From contig CM026562.1 of assembly GCA_015143295.1 (NCBI GenBank), positions 10,134,041 through 10,198,040 on the forward strand: a DNA stretch of 64,000 bases. The letters run 5' to 3'. The notes under the pieces were generated by a model that ran no database searches, had not been told where the DNA came from, and saw nothing but the letters and a program-made list of their open reading frames with translations. Made by a program: the position numbers and the translations under genes. This document shows positions 25,101 to 31,846 of the stretch, in pieces; the first letter of the stretch is position 1; the number at the start of each line of letters is the position of its first letter. Source of the DNA: Tetracentron sinense. Taxonomy: Eukaryota > Streptophyta > Magnoliopsida > Trochodendrales > Trochodendraceae.

Positions 25101-26178
25101 GCCAGCCCTGTGGCATCACTTGACGTAATTGGGTCAATCCAGCTGACCCAATGGTTCGGCCAGTTTTGACCAACCTGCCCCCTTGATGGGGTCAATGTCC
25201 AGTCTTGTTTTTAACACATTGCTTGACATCCAGTACTCTACTAATGAATCTGTTACCTCTCTCAACAATGAGAACCGAGTATGCATTACTAAAAGAAAAC
25301 TCGAAAGGCTTATACTCCACGACGAGGAAGTATCAAACCATCTCTGCTTCTTCAAATCTCCCTCTCAAAATGAGATGAACACAGTTTGGTAACTACCCAC
25401 TGCTCAAAACCTAGCATCTAAATACCTCATATCAACTCAGACCCTGTTTTTGAATGATCAAGGCCTACCCATAAATTTGGTCCATTTCTCTTCTTGGCTA
25501 ACTTTTGCTCCTGCATTTACAACATTGTTGATATTACTCGTGACTACTACTGCTTGTGCAACCAGTCCCCTATCCTCAACCTTCTTATTGAAGTAAAAAG
25601 TCTCTCATACTCTTTACTTCCAACATAATAATCTTAGTTCATTTTTTTTCTTTATTTGAGAATTTATGTTCAAATCAGCACTGTATTTATGCTTTTGAGA
25701 TGCAGCCAATGATTATAATGTTGTATCATAGATACTTATAAAGTTCAACCACTTGCACAAGCTTGACTTCCTTTTTATTTATATTATTTTTTCTGTAAAA
25801 TTTTGTTATTGCAGGTATGTTAGAAATCCTGATGTGGAAAGGGTGACCAATCATATAGATCGGACCCTGGCCCATTTGCTCTTCTACAGGCCTTTGGAAT
25901 CATCTGGAAGACCTACTGAAATACCTGAATCAGCCATTTCTACTCAGCTCCCATGTGAACCCAAAACGGCAGGCATAGTGAACCTGTCAATGGGATGCTT
26001 ACCGGAGAGTTCTATAGATGAACAAAATGTCTCTATCCAAGGATGTAGAACACCTTGTATGTTGGCCGAGCCCCAGCTCACAGATCAATCTCGAAGCAGC
26101 CTATACATAAACACTCCTGAGAAAGCATCAATCAACGAAGCAGAAGATGGAGTTATGGAAGTTGAAGCCTCACAATAA
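1165..26178 (+). CDS. LNK2: LNK2, night light-inducible and clock-regulated co-activator (8 coding exons)
   Basis: Coding exons are 1165-1188, 11159-11543, 11628-11757, 11920-12277, 12384-12473, 13522-14256, 14345-14502 and 25815-26178. All junctions are GT-AG, the joined frame is open, and the total is 2,244 nt (747 aa plus TAA). The protein opens MFDWNNDE-LADLIWDE, the N-terminal signature of LNK1/LNK2-type proteins; the MFDW start points to LNK2. Further family motifs are DYGWDNIGCFDDLDRIF (about 163-179), DDPIFG...NADELWSSS (182-200), a basic and Gln-rich block starting PQEKIEKLRRRQQ (470-496), LCIRDSLFRLAQSA (about 581-594) and RYVRNPDVERVTNHIDR (627-643). LNKs have no DNA-binding domain. 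They bind RVE4/RVE8 MYB factors in the nucleus and activate evening clock genes such as PRR5 and TOC1 (established for Arabidopsis). The start exon has 24 coding bases and lies 10 kb from exon 2. No frame breaks were seen, so the gene is probably functional. Confidence 0.96.
1461..1706. mobile_element. Foldback MITE, GTTTGGATTGGA termini
   Basis: The left end GGCGTTTGGATTGG matches the reverse complement of the right end CCAATCCAAACGACGC. The pairing continues inward through GGCCAAAAATCAATTCT and beyond, so almost the whole 245 bp folds into one hairpin. It has no coding capacity. The superfamily is unassigned because no clear target duplication is visible. Confidence 0.8.
1944..2567 (+). repeat. 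Tandem duplication, period about 319 bp, two units
   Basis: Units start at 1944 and 2263 and share CATAGCTCGAACC, CCTTGTGTTGTTCCTTCA, TTCACGAGTGAATGGGATTT and GATGTGGCAGCTTT in the same order. They differ by small indels and substitutions, so the duplication is not recent. No coding meaning was found; short ORFs across it are not conserved between the units. Confidence 0.8.
2660..4199. other. Intron 1 sequence, no recognised element
   Basis: No conserved protein or element end was recognised. A stretch near 3415-3540 has a CTTATAAAGGGG TATA-like word followed by leader-like sequence, as in the promoter of an LTR, but no LTR boundaries could be set. Confidence 0.4.
4215..5274 (+). mobile_element. 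5'-truncated L1-type LINE, zf-RVT and RNase H end
   Basis: Broken frames give an L1 reverse-transcriptase tail. MDELVWYYEKSGQFSLRSV and then LWKLPLPPK...LHDAIPNQEA, with Cys-rich CLFC...H and WGSSL words, form a zf-RVT-like domain. An RNase H-like region follows: SIWKARNAKLYHSMQ and then FAHKLARHSLQLSTLY. Stops and frameshifts abound. The end is A-rich (about 5261-5276). The 15-bp AATTGATTGAAGAAG occurs at 4200-4214 and again at 5275-5289, as expected for a target-site duplication around a 5'-truncated LINE. Confidence 0.75.
5318..5510 (+). pseudogene. Ty1/copia polymerase fragment
   Basis: Reading on the + strand gives LIDPFPYLRLVEKLTHLTIM, then KPDILYFVNAVSLFMHEHQR. This matches the copia reverse-transcriptase/RNase H junction, where Y..L(V/I)G.L.YLT..RPDI.Y.V...S.FM is typical. 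Stops and a frameshift follow directly. No LTR of its own could be tied to it. Confidence 0.75.
5520..6880. other. Intron 1 sequence with a lone copia-type primer-binding site
   Basis: Nothing coding was recognised. The reverse strand reads TTGGTATCAGAGC at about 6587-6599, which is the initiator-Met tRNA primer-binding site of plant copia elements. It implies the remains of a reverse-strand LTR element whose LTR would lie to the right; its LTR ends are not preserved. Confidence 0.45.
6890..8103 (-). pseudogene. L1 LINE ORF1 (DUF4283-type gag) remains
   Basis: On the reverse strand around 7135-7020 one frame reads GIPFHLWVDSTFKSIR, then YLCGGFAGIDRKK. This is the W.R..G.P.HLW....F..IG..CGG...D pattern of the plant LINE ORF1 DUF4283 region. 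Upstream (7650-7540) a frame reads FLRLTEFFKECTTKATVIP, resembling the preceding linker. Multiple stops and shifts show it is dead. The fragment at 10230-10600 is probably an upstream part of the same element, separated by later insertions. Confidence 0.65.
7817..7960 (-). mobile_element. SINE body fragment, same family as 26725-26880
   Basis: The words GGGTGTCCCAA.CC and GGACTAGTCCCT occur here and at 26736-26778 in the same order and spacing. A T-run at 7817-7826 is the reverse complement of an A-tail. It lies inside the LINE ORF1 remains. Confidence 0.5.
8536..8906. mobile_element. MITE, ACAAATCT termini
   Basis: The left end CACTATTACAAATCT pairs with the reverse complement of the right end, AGATTTGTAACACTG. 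TTCTACC lies directly before the left end and just after the right end, a plausible degraded target duplication. The interior has GAGAAA..CGAGAAAAAC repeats in both orientations and no ORF. Confidence 0.6.
9087..9425 (+). mobile_element. Solo LTR, copia-like, 339 bp, CTCTG target duplication
   Basis: It starts TGTTGGGAACC, ends GGATCCTAACA, and is flanked by CTCTG on both sides (9082-9086 and 9426-9430), the 5-bp duplication of LTR elements. A TATA box (ATTATAAATAGG, about 9302) gives forward orientation. No internal region remains. It inserted into the reverse-strand LINE remains. Confidence 0.9.
9825..10021 (+). repeat. Tandem duplication, period 92 bp, two units
   Basis: Units start GGGCCATATCTATTTCC at 9825 and 9917 and end GTAAACCTGTATG plus a T-run. 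The second unit carries a 12-bp insertion near 9951. High identity suggests a fairly recent event. Confidence 0.9.
10230..10600 (-). pseudogene. L1 LINE ORF1 N-terminal remains
   Basis: The reverse strand reads YRPSTKKES, then SKGRFVKVAETYDERSRCVI and FSKGTNCNRWG. This fits the plant L1 ORF1 motif RGRFxxVxExxxxxRxxxIxxPxGxxGxGW. Upstream on that strand ERFLLANYSFDLIEEV resembles the leading segment. Internal stops are present. It is 5' of, and probably part of, the remains at 6890-8103. Confidence 0.6.
13240..13372 (-). mobile_element. SINE-like fragment in LNK2 intron 5
   Basis: The reverse strand reads GGGTTCCATTT and then CTCCACCTGCCCACTAACTG and GATACTAACACCTAACC. This resembles the 3' half of the SINE at 58466-58614 (CTCCACCTAAAATAGATACTAACCCC). 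It lies 150 bp upstream of exon 6. Confidence 0.4.
14636..14834. mobile_element. Small MITE, GTAGTCAAA termini
   Basis: GGTAGTCAAAGCG at the left pairs with the reverse complement of CATTTTGACTACT at the right. Inside, GGTGATGCCTAAGCG and its partial complement form a second imperfect pair. No target duplication was found. Confidence 0.5.
15360..16510 (+). pseudogene. RTE-type LINE reverse transcriptase remains
   Basis: In broken frames the strand reads RRSTIEAIFLLRQLMENFRE, ILRIVFSDLE (the MVFIDLEKAYDRVP motif, with a stop replacing Lys), then VMDEF, a catalytic-type FVDDMVLL box near 15745-15770, and NWTKTEFMEYNF. The C-terminus is MRMMRWMSGKTRKDKIRNEH, then IGDKIREIQLRWFECV, which is diagnostic of plant RTE LINEs. 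It ends in KADPLG near 16505. The element is dead through many stops. It sits in LNK2 intron 7 in the gene's orientation. Confidence 0.85.
17974..19114. mobile_element. Nonautonomous hAT element, GGTCTCAC 8-bp duplication
   Basis: GGTCTCAC flanks it exactly at 17966-17973 and 19115-19122. Ends are CATGGTTCAAAATATCGG and, reverse-complemented, CTTGATTTAAGACGTATCGG. The 8-bp duplication is typical of hAT. The interior is AT-rich, has no transposase ORF, and contains a 159-bp tandem duplication. Confidence 0.85.
18707..19012. repeat. 159-bp tandem duplication inside hAT element
   Basis: Units at about 18707-18860 and 18866-19012 share TTCATTTAC..AAATGATATTTT, GTGGATCTTAGTGTAAATAG, AAATCTCCCGTATCCGAC and CCCATATCAGCTCGATA. 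The CGTATC/CGATA words echo the element's own termini. Confidence 0.85.
19396..19845. mobile_element. hAT MITE, GATAAAAC 8-bp duplication
   Basis: GATAAAAC flanks it exactly at 19388-19395 and 19846-19853. Termini are CAATGTTTTAAAACG and, reverse-complemented, CAGTGTTTTAAAAAGCG. The interior has repeated GAGGCGTAAGTCTCA words in both orientations and a (TA)n tract at about 19554-19578. It is 450 bp with no ORF. Confidence 0.9.
19854..21900. other. Intron 7 sequence, nothing recognised
   Basis: This is AT-rich unique-looking sequence without element ends, long ORFs or conserved protein words. ORFs here are short and lack family resemblance. Confidence 0.4.
21905..23270 (-). pseudogene. L1 LINE ORF2 C-terminal remains
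   Basis: The reverse strand reads FFWNDHEAAKNIIWWSGRK, then KGGLGICTIHMDQALLAKW and LWRF. This is the plant L1 pattern FLWG.....K.H.V.W...C.PK..GGLG...L...N.ALL.KWLWRF. YGLYSAWNPKDVRVSYGVNV follows, and then the zf-RVT part GLFRVDNILGQNSYLG...CFANEESIDHLVVFC. Several stops and shifts disrupt it. The 22880-23270 part is open in several frames but its domain is not recognised. Confidence 0.75.
24198..25400 (-). pseudogene. L1 LINE ORF1 pieces, interrupted
   Basis: The reverse strand at 24395-24198 ends AFWKKIEISESHKGRSITIP, matching the plant L1 ORF1 motif (I)EVSE...GR....I.VP.G..G.GW. At 25355-25134 an open stretch starting KKQRWFDTSSS and ending KGAGWSKLAEPLGQLD may be the preceding ORF1 segment. 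These are probably upstream parts of the same element as 21905-23270. The gaps hold hAT-like segments that begin CAATGTTTTAAAACC (23296) or AGTGTCTTAAAACCC. Confidence 0.5.
24924..25110. mobile_element. Short hAT MITE, TGGCATCA 8-bp duplication
   Basis: TGGCATCA flanks it exactly at 24916-24923 and 25111-25118. Termini are CAAGGCCAGCCC and, reverse-complemented, CAGGGCTGGCCC. It is 187 bp and its AT-rich core includes a (TA)n tract. Confidence 0.9.
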
Positions 26179-26204
26179 AGAAATATGTACAGAACTATTT
26201 ACAG

Positions 26205-26378
26205 GTAATTCCTTCCTTTATCTCATCCATACACATTTATTTGCTTTTCATGCACCACCATTTGGAATTTCTGGTAAAGAGTTTTGTTTCATTGTCAGCA
26301 AACTTGGTCGTGGTCGATTATGCATTACTGAGGCTCAAACATAGTTTTGATGAGGGGCGTTTATCTCTTTATATGCAG
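26205..26378 (+). other. Candidate 3' UTR intron of LNK2
   Basis: After the stop codon (26176-26178) a strong donor ACAG/GTAATT lies 26 nt downstream. A good acceptor, TTTATATGCAG preceded by a T-rich tract, ends at 26378. Splicing here would give a 3' UTR intron of 174 bp. The signals are seen; use is inferred. No polyadenylation site could be fixed. Confidence 0.45.
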
Positions 26379-26724
26379 TGGTCACGCTTATGCATAGCAG
26401 ATATGTAAAACTATCTTATGTTCAAAAGATTAATTGACTGGTTTCTGTCCTTGACAATCTTGCTATGGGTTGTGACTGTTACTGTGAGTTTTAGTCTGTC
26501 CTCTGTTGACTCTGTACTTACTATGTTGTGGGTGCGAAACAGTAGAGATACTGAGCACCAACTTAATATAGTCTTGGCATGTTCTATTCATGTGGACTAA
26601 CCCTTAAGAGTTTTGTTTTCTGTTTTTTTCCTTAAAATATATTTTTCTTTGATCTTGCTGAATTTGTTAATTGGAACACATGTATTTAGATGGGCTTCTC
26701 TTCCGGATAGACATCTGTACAAGC

Positions 26725-26880
26725 AAAGTGAATTTGTTCGGGTGTCCCAACCCTAACAAGGAAGGACTAGTCCCTCTGGACAAACCACATGCATTGGGTA
26801 AGCCCGGGAGGAGTTGAACTCGAGACCTTAGAGATCTCTCCCAAGATCCGAAACAACTGAGCTACCTGTGCGGGTTGACA
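26725..26880 (-). mobile_element. tRNA-derived SINE
   Basis: The reverse strand begins CCCGCACAGGTAGCTCAGTT, whose TAGCTCAGTTGT is an A box. GTCTCGAGTTCAACTCC follows as a B box about 45 nt on, and the body GGACTAGTCCTTCC...GGGTTGGGACACCC after that. The tRNA-like head argues for a SINE rather than a tRNA gene, since no acceptor stem closes. It lies just past the LNK2 3' end. Confidence 0.65.
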
Positions 26881-27196
26881 GCAATGCTAACTATGTTTCA
26901 TCCGAAAAAGGTAACAGAAGTTAGAAGCATAAAAAAAAAAAGGTAGCAAAAAAAAAGCAACACTGATTGGGATGTGGAACTGAATTAGGAATATGATGAT
27001 ACCTACACCCATGACATAAATTGGACCGTTAACAGTGTCTGCTCTTAAATTAACGTTCGATTCACAGCGACTTTAAAAGGGCGTGAACAATCTCATGTTT
27101 TTGGGTCGGAAAAGTACTCCCCGATGAACTAGTTTACCTTAATGCAGGCTAAAAGTTAGCGCATTTTGGTTGAACTCTGACTGAGTATGCTATATA

Positions 27197-27422
27197 TTGG
27201 TAGGGCTGTCAATTTGGCCCTTCAGTGAGGGTACCCATTGCGGTCAGACCCCACAAAAATGGGGGTTCTTTTTCATCTCTCCGTGGGCCAGGTTGGGCTT
27301 CGTTTTATAAATCCGGCTTACTTGAAGGCCAGGTTTGCTAACAACCATATAGAGCCCGGCCCAGCCTGGTTTGGCCTTGATCATGCTTATATACAACTAT
27401 ATAGTTTAGTCTACCTTTTTTT

Positions 27423-27462
<40 letters not shown>

Positions 27463-28020
27463 GTTCGTATCTCTCATTCGTTAGAGGACTCAGAGTTTGA
27501 GTAGCATTGTGACCCACCTTTAATTCTTACCTAACTTATTAACTAGGATTGTGGCCTAACCATATAACGAAGTCAAAAAAAAAAGTTCATTAATGACTTA
27601 AATTTAGTAGAATAGACATGTAAAAATATATAAAATAAGGGGAATGATAGTTTGCGCGTACGCGTTCTATATATTATATTATATATGTATATATGTCATT
27701 TTACTTTTAAAAGTATGAAACTTTTTAGAGATTGTTTTTCTCATTTTTAAAATATTTCTAATAAATTATTAATTGTAGATTTAGTGGGATATTATTTATC
27801 CCAAATACAACCTATACATAGTTCATCTTGGGCTAGTTTATAGTCTGCCCGAACTCAACCTTAACTTAGCTCACAGGTTGTTCAACTCATGCCAGCCTGA
27901 ACTCGGCCCGACACCCAATGTCATGTTGTGAGCAAAGCTTGGTCTTGGGCTTTAGTTGTTGAGCTTGGCCTGGGATTTTTAATTATGGACTGAAGTAGGG
28001 CAAAGCCCAGCCCTACCTAG
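27197..28020. mobile_element. Nonautonomous element with TAGGGCTG/CAGCCCTA ends
   Basis: The left end TAGGGCTGTCAATTTGGCCC and right end GGGCAAAGCCCAGCCCTAC pair imperfectly. Inner GGCC-rich words (CCCGGCCCAGCC; CCCGAACTC) repeat. It contains the G37 tract and a lone 28-bp end (27640-27668) of the MITE found complete at 28898-29610. No exact target duplication was found. Confidence 0.45.
27416..27461 (+). repeat. T9-G37 homopolymer
   Basis: Nine T are followed by 37 uninterrupted G (27425-27461). Such long G runs are unstable, strongly quadruplex-prone and hard to sequence, so the true length is uncertain. Confidence 0.9.
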
Positions 28021-28029
28021 CCCGGGCCA

Positions 28030-28890
28030 ACTACCACTCATAATCAAACTATTACTAAATACTTATCTTAAGTAATTTTAGATTCTCAATTGATAGTCTT
28101 TGATTTGTTCTTCTTTTTCCGAATGCAGTAGATTCAAATCTATCCATGACTATGGTTCTTTGTAAATCTTTGTTTTCATTTAAACAATAAAATTTCTATC
28201 TTTTAATAAAAAAAAAGTAATTTTAGAACTTATATTTTTTAAAGTTTACTAATCTTCTATATATGGGACCCACTACTACAATCTATTTATTAGTAAACTT
28301 ATGTAGTTAAAAGTCTCCATTCTTTTGGTAGAACTTTTAAAAGTTTGGAACATTAATATTTTGGAACAAGAGGCAAGTGTTGGCAGGAGACGGGAAAGGG
28401 TTTCTAACTCTTTTATTCAATGGTATCTTAGATTTATTGGTATCAATTTAATTAGAAGTTCTATATGAATGGAACTTACACATCCAATATTTTGGGTAGA
28501 GCTTGGAAGTTCCATATTTGTAGAATATTTGTACTCTCTAGAATAATATAGTTCTAGACATTAAGTTAAAGAATTAGTTCAGTGATACTCCCAAAGTGTA
28601 CTCCCAAATTAGGTATGAAACTATGAAAGTTCTAGACTTTAAAAGTTCCACGAAAAGAAAGGACATAGTATCTTTTAACAAATTCTACTATTATGTGAGA
28701 TCCATTGGACTCACAACTATGTGGAACCCACTACTAAAATTTAGTTAATAGTAGACTTGCATATTTAGGAGTATCCTCTTAAACTACTTCGAAGTCTCAA
28801 TAATAATAAAGTATTTTTTAAGTATTGTACTTTTCATTAAGTATTGTGCTTATATCAGAACTTCAATATGCATGTGTTTTTTAAAATATT
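28030..28890. other. Intergenic AT-rich stretch
   Basis: No gene or element end was recognised. Two diverged copies of a GGGACCCACTACTA..AT segment (about 28265 and 28725) suggest an old direct repeat. Confidence 0.4.
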
Positions 28891-28897
28891 ATTTTTA

Positions 28898-29610
28898 TGG
28901 GGAATGATAGTTTGCGCGTACGCGTTCCACCAAAGGAACGCATATGCATATAGAAGCCGACACGTGTAATTCATCTTAAAAAAATATAATCCCTAATAAT
29001 GACTTTAGCTTCTTCTTCCTAACCTAGCAAACACCCTTCAAACTGAATCTAAAGAAGAATTTAAGTCTCGAAAGATTCATTGTTAGATCATTTTCTTAGT
29101 TCAAGGAAAGGGCAACTGGCAAATAGACCTCAGTCAGCAATCTCCATCCAAATACCTTCATCTCTACTTATGAATCAAAATTCCAACCCTAAAATACCAT
29201 TAGCACTTCAAATAAACAAAAACAGAGAGAGAATCAAGAGAAGGGTTGAAACTTTCAGCAACAAAAGCCTCTTGTTGTTCTTCTTCCCACCCACCTGAAC
29301 CAACGATCCCCAGATTTCACATATTGGTCTCCTTCGATTCACGAAATCAGTATGAGAAAATAATAATCCATGATCGTTAGAGATTAACAAAAACTTATAA
29401 ATCTTCTGAAAGACAAAATTAAGAAGGATTACGTCATCCTAAAATCTCAAATAATCTTCCCAAAATCTGAACACTTCTCCGTTTTGCTCTCTCTACTTGG
29501 CAACTCTGCATCGTGAAAATGGAAAAAAAGAAAAGGGTGAGTGGGAGATCTGGGGGTTATTTTTAAAAGGTGGGTACACGGAACGTGTACGCGCAAACTA
29601 TCATTCCCCA
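28898..29610. mobile_element. MITE with 31-bp GC-rich TIRs and TTA duplication
   Basis: The ends are TGGGGAATGATAGTTTGC followed by GCGTACGCGTTCC, and its complement GGAACGTGTACGCGC...CATTCCCCA. TTA flanks both ends (28895-28897 and 29611-29613), as in PIF/Harbinger-type (Tourist) elements. The 713-bp interior has only short ORFs, so the element is nonautonomous. A second, single end lies at 27640. Confidence 0.85.
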
Positions 29611-29828
29611 TTAGTAAGTGATTCAAACTGAAGTGTAAAAAAATAGAAGAGGAGATCATCGTGTCTCTCTAAGAACCATCATTGAATCCACGGGGAAAAA
29701 ATAGAGAAGAATTCTCTAAAAGAAACAAAATTCTATTAATCAAAACTGAAAAAGAAAAACTCATTACATTTGTAGCTTAAATAAATCTCAAACTTGTAGT
29801 TCAACTCTAACTCTCCAAAAGGCAAACT

Positions 29829-30584
29829 TAGGGGCCGTTTGGATACACTTCTATTTTTCTGTTTTTATTTTTTGTTTTGAAAAATTAGAAATGCCTTTTT
29901 GTTTTCAATTTTTTTAAGTAGGAAACATGTTTGGTATTTGTTACTTATTTTTAAAAAAGAAAAACAAAAAAACACATTTGGTAAATATGATTAAATAATT
30001 TCAATTCATGGTGGTGGTGGTGAGTGGTGGCAGTGGGTGTAGTGTGGCGGTGGTGGTGGTGGTGGTGCTGCTGTGGTGGTGGTTGTATTGTGGTGGTGAG
30101 TAGTGGTGTAGTGGGTGGTGGTGGTAGTATTGTGGTGGTGGTGGTAGTATTGTGGTGGTGGTGGATGGTGGTGGTGGTGTTGGTGGTATTGTGGTGGTGG
30201 TGGCGGTGGAGGTGGTGGTAAGTGGTGAGTAGTAGTGGTGTGGTGGTGGTGGTAATGCAATGGTGGGTGGCGGTTGGTGGTGGAGGTGGGTGGTGAGTAC
30301 TGAGTAGTGGTGGTGGTGGTAGTATTGTGGTGGTGCGGTGGTTGTTGTGGGTGGTGGTAGTGATGAGTGGTGATGGTGGGTCCATATTTTCCACTTTTGT
30401 TTTTTGTTTTCAAAAGTAGAGGTAGTAGAAAATTTTTGTTACCTTGATTTTCAAAAATTTTGATACTAATTTTTAAAAACTGAAAGTAGAAACATGTTTA
30501 CCAAACATGTTTTGTATAAAAATTTTCAAAATTTTGTTTTTAAAAACAAAAAACAGAAAATGGAAGTACAACCAAACAGGCCCT
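29829..30584. mobile_element. MITE with GGCC(G/T)GTTTGG ends enclosing a GGT tract
   Basis: The left end GGGGCCGTTTGGATACACTT pairs with the reverse complement of the right end, AAGTACAACCAAACAGGCCC. Subterminal AAACATGTTTGGTA words also recur inverted. Its centre is replaced or expanded by a 380-bp GGT-rich tract. Flanks show no clear duplication. Confidence 0.75.
30008..30390 (+). repeat. GGT-rich microsatellite/minisatellite
   Basis: GGT repeats with GTA/GTGAG interruptions run about 380 bp; the complementary strand is ACC-rich. His/Thr/Pro-rich ORFs across it on the reverse strand are low-complexity artefacts. Confidence 0.9.
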
Positions 30585-31230
30585 AGTAAGTTTCAAAATA
30601 GCAAAAACTATAAACAGACTCAAACACATAACTCTAAAATAGTAAATCTTGGCTTCAAATTGAGTTTTACTCTCAAAACAATTGTTTTGCGATAATGCCA
30701 GGCTTTGATAAAGATAATAGGGCTCATCGAGAGCTTTCCAGCGATATATTATAATAGCAATGTTGATAACTGTGTGTAAAGTTATGTTAGTTGGAAGCTA
30801 GGTCATGTGGAAATGTGTTAAGTTATGCTAATTGGAAGCAAGGGCGGAGCCAGGGAGGACCACGGGCACGTGAAACCCCCACCTAAACTTTGTGGGATTT
30901 TTTTAAATGTAAACATATGGGCATAGCTAGGGGCGGAGCCAGGATTCTCTTGCAAGGGGGGCTAACAATTGAAGGGGGGGGGGGGGGGGGGGGTTGTCCC
31001 GAAATTTTTTTTTGAGCGCCAAGTTCACGGGTGTTTGTATCCGTTTATAAATAAAAGTTTTTATTTCAAGAGGTTAGGGGGGCTAGAGCCCCCGGCCTCC
31101 CCGGCTCCGCCCCTCTCCCAGGCTACACCCCCATGAGCCCTATAGGGAATTTTTTTTCCTTCAAAATTTCAGGGGGGGCTGAAGCCCCCCGGGGCATAGC
31201 ATGGCCATGAGGGCAGATGGAGATCCAATT

Positions 31231-31552
31231 GCAATTGAACTCAAGGAGAGTTTAATCACAGCCACAAGCCAACATGTATCCCTTTTTATCCCTATTAACT
31301 GTGGTTAAGATTCACTAACTTTTGGGGTTCAACAATATACCATTAGTTTTTAAAAATATATAAATTAAAAAATACAAGTCTAAGGGTTAAAAATCTTTAA
31401 CTAGAGTTTAATATATTTTTTAAATATGTGTTCTATAAAGTAAGGTTATATTGTTGAACCCCAAGGGTTAGTAAATCTTAACTACATTTAATAGGGTTAA
31501 AAGGGACACGTGTTGGCCTGCGGGTGTGATTGAACTCTCCCCGAGTTCAATC
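31231..31552. repeat. Foldback of about 320 bp built from the dispersed repeat unit
   Basis: The left arm AATTGAACTC.AGGAGAG...ACATGTATCCC...CTGTGGTTAAGATTCACTAA matches the inverted right arm TTAGTAAATCTTAACTAC...GGGACACGTG...GAACTCTCCCCGAGTTCAAT. Both arms carry the unit seen at 535-655 and 58.7-62 kb. Confidence 0.8.
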
Positions 31553-31640
31553 ACGATTAACTGTGGTTCGATCTCAGGTGGGTGCCCCTCGGCTTTTTTT
31601 TTATAAATATAGTTTACTAAGGATTTAGATTCATCTACTA

Positions 31641-31846
31641 TTATAACCGGACTCCTTAGAGTCGGTTACAACGAATAGGTCAACACATGTCCCTTTTAGT
31701 ATCTCTTGATTGTGATTAAGATTCACTAACCCTTAGGGTTCAACCACCTAACCTTAGGAAAAAATTAATTCTAAAGATTAAAGTTGTTAAATACAATTAA
31801 AAGCATTTTGTGTTGTGACTGGACTCCAAGGAGTATGGTTATAACC
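31641..31846. repeat. Second foldback with the same repeat unit
   Basis: TTATAACCGGACTCCTTAGA at the left pairs with the reverse complement of CTGGACTCCAAGGAGTATGG..TTATAACC at the right. The interior again has ACACATGTCCCTTTTAGTAT and GTGATTAAGATTCACTAACC. Confidence 0.75.

Larger units (their letters stand above)
14503..25814 (+). other. LNK2 intron 7 (11,312 bp, phase 2)
   Basis: It starts GTTAGG after the AG of a split Arg codon and ends TTGCAG before exon 8. It holds an RTE LINE, four nonautonomous DNA elements (three hAT-type with exact 8-bp duplications) and dispersed L1 LINE pieces on the reverse strand. Stretches 14835-15359, 16511-17973 and 25401-25814 show only AT-rich sequence and short microsatellites such as (CT)n at 16976-16990. 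Confidence 0.9.

Noticed and set aside
26725..26880. tRNA gene on the reverse strand
   Set aside because: A- and B-box sequences are present but no acceptor stem or anticodon arm closes, and a SINE body follows.
29951..30413. Long His/Thr/Pro-rich ORFs on the reverse strand
   Set aside because: They are translations of the GGT microsatellite in two frames and have no complex sequence.
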